Assembly (NCBI RefSeq): GCF_021531915.1
Contig: NZ_JAFBIV010000006.1
Location: forward strand, 1 to 64,000
Length of the DNA stretch: 64,000 nucleotides
Direction of reading: 5' to 3'
Source of the DNA: Oscillibacter valericigenes
Lineage (GTDB): Bacteria > Bacillota > Clostridia > Oscillospirales > Oscillospiraceae
Position numbers and translations under genes: made by a program. This document shows, piece after piece, positions 59,547 through 64,000 of the stretch; the stretch's first letter is position 1, and each line of letters starts with the position of its first letter. The notes beneath the pieces were generated by a model. It searched no databases, was not told the DNA's origin, and worked only from the letters and a program-made list of their open reading frames with translations.

Positions 59547-60230
59547 TTACCATCCCTCTTTTTCATCTATTTTATCGTTGATGTCTTGTACTTTTTTCGA
59601 TAGATCAGCGTATGCAGACGCACCCCGAAGAACTTCCTTGAGTTCTTCGGCTGCTTCAAAATGCGCCATTCTGAAAGTTTTATATCCTTCGTTAATGGAT
59701 TCTCTGCTGTTGGAAATTGTATATGAATCACACTTGCCAATATTCTTCTCAATACGTTGTATGTCGGATTCTAAATGCTTTTTGATGCCACGCATTTCTA
59801 TAAGTCGCCACATAATGCGGTCAAGATTTGGACTTAAGAAAGTGTTCCAGGCCTGCATTTTTTCGATATCATTCACGTTTTGAAAAAGGTACTTAACAAA
59901 CCATTCGCAAAGACCTGTTGAATCACATATTTCTCTTACGTTTTGGTTGCGATCTTTTATATCAGTTACCCCTAATAGGTAGTCATTAGAAACGCCGTAG
60001 AAATCTGAGATGCATGCTATATATTGAGTGTTCATTTTTGAACAAGGCAATTGCCCGTCTCTAACCTTGGAGCTATTCAGATCTGAAACCTCATAACTCT
60101 GCAAGCTATCCTTACTTATTGAGATTCCGTATTGTTGTTTGAGAGCATCTGCAAGTTTTGCGTTGGATAGTTCCTTATCTTCTCTCAAGGTTTTCAACCT
60201 CTTCGCCATTTTAAAAAAGTCTGCGTTCAT
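59547..60230 (-). CDS. Phage-type repressor with N-terminal XRE helix-turn-helix
   Basis: 227 residues. HTH region at about 8-80: RLKTLREDKELSNAKLADALKQQYGISISKDSLQSYE, then YIACISDFYGVSNDYLLGVTD. A C-terminal helical part (about 110-227) has no recognised peptidase motif, so it is unlike LexA/CI self-cleaving repressors. It lies 1 nt from the integrase gene on the same strand and is divergent from the early genes, across AT-rich DNA with repeated operators. A lysogeny switch is the natural reading. Confidence 0.85.
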   Translation of the reverse strand: MNADFFKMAKRLKTLREDKELSNAKLADALKQQYGISISKDSLQSYEVSDLNSSKVRDGQLPCSKMNTQYIACISDFYGVSNDYLLGVTDIKDRNQNVREICDSTGLCEWFVKYLFQNVNDIEKMQAWNTFLSPNLDRIMWRLIEMRGIKKHLESDIQRIEKNIGKCDSYTISNSRESINEGYKTFRMAHFEAAEELKEVLRGASAYADLSKKVQDINDKIDEKEGW

Positions 60231-60249
60231 ACTTCCATCCTCCGATTTC

Positions 60250-60365
60250 GTAATATATTACTATAAAAATAATATTCTTTGTAATATTTTTATTTTCTTC
60301 CACTATGAAAAACCTTCAATTCGTAATATAATCATCATCAAGGAAATAATAGCAGAAAATATTAC
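60250..60365. promoter_or_regulatory. Divergent control region with repeated GTAATAT operators
   Basis: A perfect palindrome GTAATATATTAC (60250-60261) and half-sites GTAATAT at 60281 and 60323 and ATATTAC at 60359. The site at 60323 overlaps a TATAAT (60327-60332) that could be the -10 of the rightward early promoter. The region is far more AT-rich than its surroundings. Confidence 0.7.
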
Positions 60366-60392
60366 ATAAGTCAATTAGAGAGGTTGGTTTAG

Positions 60393-60569
60393 ATGAATGA
60401 AAAAGTAAGAACAGCAGCTTCAAATAATGGTATTCCATTGTGGAAGGTTGCTATGTTTGCCGAAATTAGTGAGCCGACAATTATACGGTGGTTAAGAGTT
60501 CCACTCACACCAGAGAAGGAAGTACGTTTGCTGAATGCGATTGAACAGGCTAAGAAGGAACAGGAGTAA
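60393..60569 (+). CDS. Small Cro-like DNA-binding protein
   Basis: 58 residues, first rightward gene after the switch. MNEKVRTAASNNGIPLWKVA then FAEISEPTIIRWLRVPLTPEKEVRLLNAI has a helix-turn-helix look (A...GIPLWKVA..AEIS..TI.RWLR), like small Cro or Arc-type regulators of Clostridia phages. GAGAGG precedes the ATG by 11 nt. Stop to next start: 2 nt. Confidence 0.7.
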   Translation: MNEKVRTAASNNGIPLWKVAMFAEISEPTIIRWLRVPLTPEKEVRLLNAIEQAKKEQE

Positions 60570-60571
60570 TT

Positions 60572-60754
60572 ATGGACGATAAACTTGCACTTAACAGCAG
60601 GGAAGCAGCCTCCGCGCTTGGAATTTCGCTCCCTACCTTCTATGAGCTTTCCAACCGGGCTGACTTTCCATGTATCCGTGTGGGCCGCAGGGTGCTGGTT
60701 CCCATTGATGGTCTGCGCGCTTGGCTCCTGAAGGAGGCAGGAAAGCATGATTGA
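60572..60754 (+). CDS. AlpA/excisionase-like helix-turn-helix protein
   Basis: 60 residues. LNSREAASALGISLPTFYELSNRADFPCIRVGRRVLVPIDGLRAWL is an HTH_17 domain, as in phage excisionases and AlpA regulators. GGAACAGGAG precedes the ATG. It overlaps the CHC2 gene by 8 nt. It may be the excision factor for the 58265 integrase or a regulator of the early operon. Confidence 0.85.
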   Translation: MDDKLALNSREAASALGISLPTFYELSNRADFPCIRVGRRVLVPIDGLRAWLLKEAGKHD

Positions 60755-61328
60755 TTTCCGCACAATCAGGGAGCGTATCTCAGCACAGGACGCAGCGAAG
60801 TTCTACGGAGCAGAATTTGACCGCCGCGGCTGGGCACTTTGTCCCTTTCATGGGGACAGCCACCCATCCGTGAGCTTCAAGAACGGGCGCTTTCGGTGTT
60901 GGTCCTGTGGTGCAAGCGGTGACGCACTGGACTACACGGCACGGCTTTTTGACCTGGACAGTGTGCAAGCCGCTCATAAGCTGGACGCTGATTTTGGACT
61001 TGGCCTTTCTTCGGGTTGCAACAATTCCGCAGAGGCACAGCAGAAAGAGGATAATAGGAAGGCAATAGCGGCAGCTCATCAGCGATTTGAGACATGGCGC
61101 GAACAGGCCATGAACAAACTCAATGAAATTTTTCGCATAGCTCACACAGCATTGAAACGCTTGCCGGAACCACTTTCGGAGCGGGAGTGCCTTGCGCTTA
61201 GGTATCAGGCAAGAGCGGAATACTTGTCGGGGGTGCTGGAGGATGGTTCTCCAGAAGAGCAGGCACAGCTATACAGAGAACGGAAGGAGATGGAGAAGTG
61301 GACAGAGCAAATTTTGAAAGGCTCATGA
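60747..61328 (+). CDS. CHC2 zinc-finger primase-type protein
   Basis: 193 residues. A DnaG-like zinc finger spans ALCPFHGDSHPSVSFKNGRFRCWSCGASGDALDY (residues ~32-65). No TOPRIM domain follows; the C-terminal half is helical and charged. Free-standing CHC2 proteins sit next to D5 helicases in phages and mobile elements and help priming. The downstream helicase gene starts inside its end (31-nt overlap). Confidence 0.88.
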   Translation: MIDFRTIRERISAQDAAKFYGAEFDRRGWALCPFHGDSHPSVSFKNGRFRCWSCGASGDALDYTARLFDLDSVQAAHKLDADFGLGLSSGCNNSAEAQQKEDNRKAIAAAHQRFETWREQAMNKLNEIFRIAHTALKRLPEPLSERECLALRYQARAEYLSGVLEDGSPEEQAQLYRERKEMEKWTEQILKGS

Positions 61329-62800
61329 ACGAGGGTGCCTTTGAATCAAAAACAGAATCGTCCACTGTGCGTCCGCCTGACTTCTCGGATGCCGGTAATG
61401 CGGCCGTATTTGTGCGAGAGCACAAGGGCGACTTGATTTTCACGGATGCGCTGGGCTGGCTGTGCTGGAACGGAACAGTCTGGGAACGTGGAGATCACAG
61501 GGCTGAACATCTTGCTATTGAATTTACTGGCAGAATGTTTGAGGAGGCGGCGAGTGAATACCGGGATGCTCAAAGCACATTTACATCCGTTCAGATTCAA
61601 GTAGCAGAGGGGACAGCAACCAAGCAGGATGTTTCCGTAGCAAAAGAAGCTGTTAAGGATGCAAAGGAATACCTAGACCACGCAAAACAGTCGAGAAGCG
61701 CATTTCGGATCAAGGCAATTCTCGCTCTGGCAAAACCGTCCCTTGTTATCAAAGCGGACAAGCTGGACGGCAATTCTGCAGAACTAAATACACCCGCCGG
61801 AATCGTTGATCTGAATACAGGAAGCATCCGGAAACATGACAGAACCGCATATTGCACAAAAATTACATCCGCCGCTCCCGGTAGTGCCGGAGCGGCTATG
61901 TGGATGGACTTCCTAGAAACCATTACAGGTGGGGACAGCAGCCTCATAGGCTTTTTGCAGTTGGTGGCCGGAATGGCCCTGCATGGCAAAGTGTACCATG
62001 AGGGTTTGATCCTCGCTTACGGTTCTGGTCGCAACGGAAAATCTACATATTTCAATGGTTTACTTGCTGTCCTTGGTGACTATGCCGGGACCATTGATGT
62101 ATCAGTGCTGACTACGGACAGACAGAACAGGGGCGCAGCTCTCGCAACACTTAGAGGTAAGCGTCTGGTTGTAGCTGGTGAGTTGGAAGAAGGAAAGCGG
62201 CTTTCTGTATCCACACTTAAGCAAATCACATCGACAGACGCGATCTCAATCGAGGAGAAGTACAAGCAACCTGAGACAGTCACACCAACGCACAGTCTTG
62301 TCCTTTTCACAAACCATCTCCCCCGTGTTGGCAGTATGGACAACGGAACGTGGAGACGTTTACAGGTTGTTCCATTCAACGCCAGTATACCGGAAAAGTC
62401 TACGATTGCGAACTTTGGAGATGTCCTTGCAAGAGAAGCCGGACCCGCTATTTTGGCTTGGGCCATCCAAGGGGCTGTCAACTTTGCTCGGAATGGGTAC
62501 AAGCTGGACATTCCAGCCGCCGTTGAGGAAGTGACGGACGAATACAGGCAGCGGGAAAACTGGCTTGACAACTTCATTGAGGAGTGCTGTGTGCGAGAAC
62601 CAGATGCACGCGCCGGCGCCGCAGATTTGTATGGGACCTATAAAGAGTGGTCTGCTCAGAACGGTGACTATACGCGCAGGTTGAACGACTTCAATACTGC
62701 CATGGAATCGGCAGGCTATGAGAAACGCACCCCAAAGGGGAAAAAGGTTTGGATAGGAATCCGGGTGGACAATAGAGCAAGATATTCCCAAGTTTTGTAA
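61298..62800 (+). CDS. Phage/plasmid D5/P4-family primase-helicase
   Basis: 500 residues. The N-terminal D5_N-type region (LIFTDALGWLCWNGTVWERG; AFRIKAILALAKPSLVIKADKLD) leads to an SF3 helicase: Walker A AYGSGRNGKSTYFNGLLAVLG, RLVVAGELEEGKRLS (Walker B), KYKQPETVTPTHSLVLFTNHLPRV (motif C and sensor). It then has a C-terminal winged region. It unwinds element DNA at replication start. GTG start, overlapping the CHC2 gene. Confidence 0.93.
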   Translation: MDRANFERLMNEGAFESKTESSTVRPPDFSDAGNAAVFVREHKGDLIFTDALGWLCWNGTVWERGDHRAEHLAIEFTGRMFEEAASEYRDAQSTFTSVQIQVAEGTATKQDVSVAKEAVKDAKEYLDHAKQSRSAFRIKAILALAKPSLVIKADKLDGNSAELNTPAGIVDLNTGSIRKHDRTAYCTKITSAAPGSAGAAMWMDFLETITGGDSSLIGFLQLVAGMALHGKVYHEGLILAYGSGRNGKSTYFNGLLAVLGDYAGTIDVSVLTTDRQNRGAALATLRGKRLVVAGELEEGKRLSVSTLKQITSTDAISIEEKYKQPETVTPTHSLVLFTNHLPRVGSMDNGTWRRLQVVPFNASIPEKSTIANFGDVLAREAGPAILAWAIQGAVNFARNGYKLDIPAAVEEVTDEYRQRENWLDNFIEECCVREPDARAGAADLYGTYKEWSAQNGDYTRRLNDFNTAMESAGYEKRTPKGKKVWIGIRVDNRARYSQVL

Positions 62801-62804
62801 AATG

Positions 62805-62975
62805 GGTTGCGATACTGGGTTGCGGGTTGCGGTTTTTTCCTATTGTTTAAGGTATAACGGAAAAATTAAACCCTATATAGGAAGTTATGTTCCAGCCGCA
62901 ACCCACCGCAACCCGATTCCTTGAAACCATTGCGACGCAAGGCTTTAATGGTTTTTGATGTCGCAACCCACCGCA
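62805..62975 (+). repeat. Iterated GCAACCC motifs downstream of the helicase gene
   Basis: GGGTTGCG-type motifs at 62804-62832 and the inverse GCAACCCACCGCAACCC at 62898-62914, with GTCGCAACCCACCGCACCCC near 62960. The inverted clusters flank an AT-rich stretch (62835-62885). This could be an origin with iterons, but only position and repeats support that. Confidence 0.5.
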
Positions 62976-63001
62976 CCCCTGAAACGGCAAAGGAGGCAGA
63001 A

Positions 63002-63625
63002 ATGGGGCTGAAATCACAGAAAAAAGGAGCGGCTGGAGAGCGGGAACTTGCAGACTGCCTCCGCCGCGCCGGATACCCTGTTTCGTGGGGCGGAAATAAG
63101 ACATACGGGGCTGTTCCTGATGTGTCCGGCCTAACCGGCATTCACGTTGAGGTGAAGCGCCGGGAGAGGCTGAACATCACAGAGGCCATGGAGCAAGCGG
63201 AGCGAGATGCTGACCGATTCAGGGACGGTGCCCCCGCCGTGTTCCACCGAAAAAATAAAAGCCCATGGCTTGTTACCATGCGGCTTTCTGACTGGCTCCC
63301 CCTATATGCTTCGGCCCTTGCGCAGGATCAAGATCACGACGCGCACGCGCGTTTTTTTACATATAACCCTACAACTGATGAGAAAGGAGACACCATGGAA
63401 AACTTTTGGGAAACCGAGAAGCCGATGACCGCTGACACCGGCAAGAATGTCATCGAATTCTTCCCCGATGCGGGGAAACTGAGCATTTCCAAACCAAACT
63501 GGACAGACAAGGAGGGCAACGAAAAGCGGGGCAAAACGGTCCTTCTTGACCTGGCTGCTGTCGCAAGCACCCCAGCCGCTGTCACCATTCTGGAAACTGT
63601 CCTAAAGACCGTGAAGGGAGCGTAA
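63002..63625 (+). CDS. Hjc-like Holliday junction resolvase / PD-(D/E)XK nuclease, frame continuing into the next gene
   Basis: The first ~130 residues are the nuclease: KKGAAGERELADCLRRAGYPVSWGG (Glu), GAVPDVSGLTGIHVEVKRR (Asp, ExK), a typical PD-(D/E)XK active site. AAAGGAGG precedes ATG 63002. The frame then stays open through a T7 run (63351-63357) into a 76-residue segment with its own strong ribosome site at 63395. One extra T would end the nuclease at a TAA just after the run, so a homopolymer length change, or a true fusion, must be considered. Confidence 0.75.
   Translation: MGLKSQKKGAAGERELADCLRRAGYPVSWGGNKTYGAVPDVSGLTGIHVEVKRRERLNITEAMEQAERDADRFRDGAPAVFHRKNKSPWLVTMRLSDWLPLYASALAQDQDHDAHARFFTYNPTTDEKGDTMENFWETEKPMTADTGKNVIEFFPDAGKLSISKPNWTDKEGNEKRGKTVLLDLAAVASTPAAVTILETVLKTVKGA
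63395..63625 (+). CDS. Small phage protein of unknown function (likely separate from the nuclease)
   Basis: 76 residues from ATG 63395, which is preceded by AGAAAGGAGACACC, an excellent ribosome site. Sequence MENFWETEKPMTADTGKNVI, later KGKTVLLDLAAVA-type (RGKTVLLDLAAVASTP). No family recognised. It shares the frame of the nuclease gene; the internal start suggests independent translation. Confidence 0.65.
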   Translation: MENFWETEKPMTADTGKNVIEFFPDAGKLSISKPNWTDKEGNEKRGKTVLLDLAAVASTPAAVTILETVLKTVKGA

Positions 63626-63628
63626 GAA

Positions 63629-63790
63629 ATGCCCAGGAAGAAAGCAGAACAAGCACCCGTGCCGGAGACCGTCACACTCACCTTAGAGGTGGACAGGACT
63701 ATCTATGACCAGATTATTGCATCTACGAAAATGTGTGGCTTCGATGACATTAACGAATGGTTGATGGAAGCAATCATGGACAAGGTGTGA
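63629..63790 (+). CDS. Small hypothetical phage protein
   Basis: 53 residues: MPRKKAEQAPVPETVTLTLE, then DRTIYDQIIASTKMCGFDDINEWLMEAIMDKV. The last 30 residues look like a ribbon-helix-helix-type or small helical domain. GAAGGGAGCG precedes the ATG, 3 nt after the preceding stop. It is followed by a terminator-like hairpin. Confidence 0.7.
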   Translation: MPRKKAEQAPVPETVTLTLEVDRTIYDQIIASTKMCGFDDINEWLMEAIMDKV

Positions 63791-63795
63791 AAAGA

Positions 63796-63822
63796 GCCCT
63801 CCCGACTTGTGGAGGGCCTTTG
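63796..63822 (+). terminator. Weak terminator hairpin
   Basis: GCCCTCC (63796-63802), 8-nt loop, GGAGGGC (63811-63817), CTTTG. Confidence 0.55.
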
Positions 63823-63895
63823 ATCCTGGCTTTGTTCCTTGCTGATACACCGGCATTTTTCTGATACCATCATATTACAGGTTAGAAGCCACAAA

Positions 63896-64000
63896 ATGGC
63901 ACAGTGGAGACCGAAGATGCAGGGTAATTCCATGGGTGTGGCTCGGAATGGCGCACAGGGCGTTTCTGTGCAAAACAATCCCCCTGCGCAGGGAACCGGA
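63896..64000 (+). CDS. Possible start of a further gene, cut by window end
   Basis: An open frame of 35 codons from ATG 63896 (MAQWRPKMQGNSMGVARNGA...) to the last base. AGGTTAG upstream is a weak ribosome site. No product can be named. Confidence 0.3.
   Translation, partial: MAQWRPKMQGNSMGVARNGAQGVSVQNNPPAQGTG

Overview
The window (about 60% G+C over most of its length) looks like chromosome of a gut Clostridia member of the Oscillospiraceae/Ruminococcaceae type (Flavonifractor, Oscillibacter or Lawsonibacter-like). This is inferred from family content: WalRK with YycH/YycI-like partners, a CD1247-type protein, a TusA-YedE-DUF3343 selenium set, SLH-anchored surface proteins and Gram-positive gene order. 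Nearly every promoter I recognise is a sigma-A type with a 17-nt spacer.

Layout. 1-3.3 kb: the end of a hydantoinase, then a TetR-RsgA-methyltransferase operon behind a double palindromic operator. 3.3-6.3 kb (minus strand): smpB, a cyclophilin, an SDR and ssrA (tmRNA), so both trans-translation parts lie together. 6.3-13 kb: NUDIX hydrolase, walR, walK, yycH-like, yycI-like, lplA. 13-15.2 kb (minus): serA-like and serC. 15.4-16.9 kb: infC (ATA start)-rpmI-rplT behind an attenuator-like leader. 17-19 kb: small membrane protein plus XRE regulator, and a lipoprotein. 19.2-20.9 kb (minus): selenium operon. 21-34 kb: smc, small zinc-ribbon membrane protein, ftsY, rph, small membrane protein, rdgB, yhbY, nadD-yqeK fusion, LCP protein, rsfS, T-box-leuS. 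34-42.5 kb: rpsU, a GH18-like protein, yqeG, efp, CD1247-like, divergent coaW/pncB, cls, ttcA-like.

From 42.66 kb to the end the DNA is accessory. A 23-bp copy of a tRNA 3' end (T-loop to CCA, minus strand) occurs at 42661 and again at 58043. It brackets a 15.4-kb island holding a small HTH gene, a LuxR/MalT-type regulator, two DUF2442 genes, two very large secreted SLH proteins, decayed DNA (an ardA-like fragment), two tyrosine recombinases and an Xis-like gene. The two surface-protein loci are a tandem duplication of a luxR-DUF2442-SLH unit; the second luxR survives only as its last ~18 codons. After 58.07 kb a second element begins with its own integrase, repressor, operator region and replication genes (CHC2 zinc finger, D5/P4 helicase, Hjc-like nuclease). 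It runs off the window.

Two families of hairpin-rich intergenic repeats recur between the housekeeping genes, one of them also in the island. smc and rsfS are each followed by a 132-134-nt hairpin-rich insert and then a second copy of their own 3' end. The differences between copies are almost all synonymous, which points to DNA exchange at gene ends.
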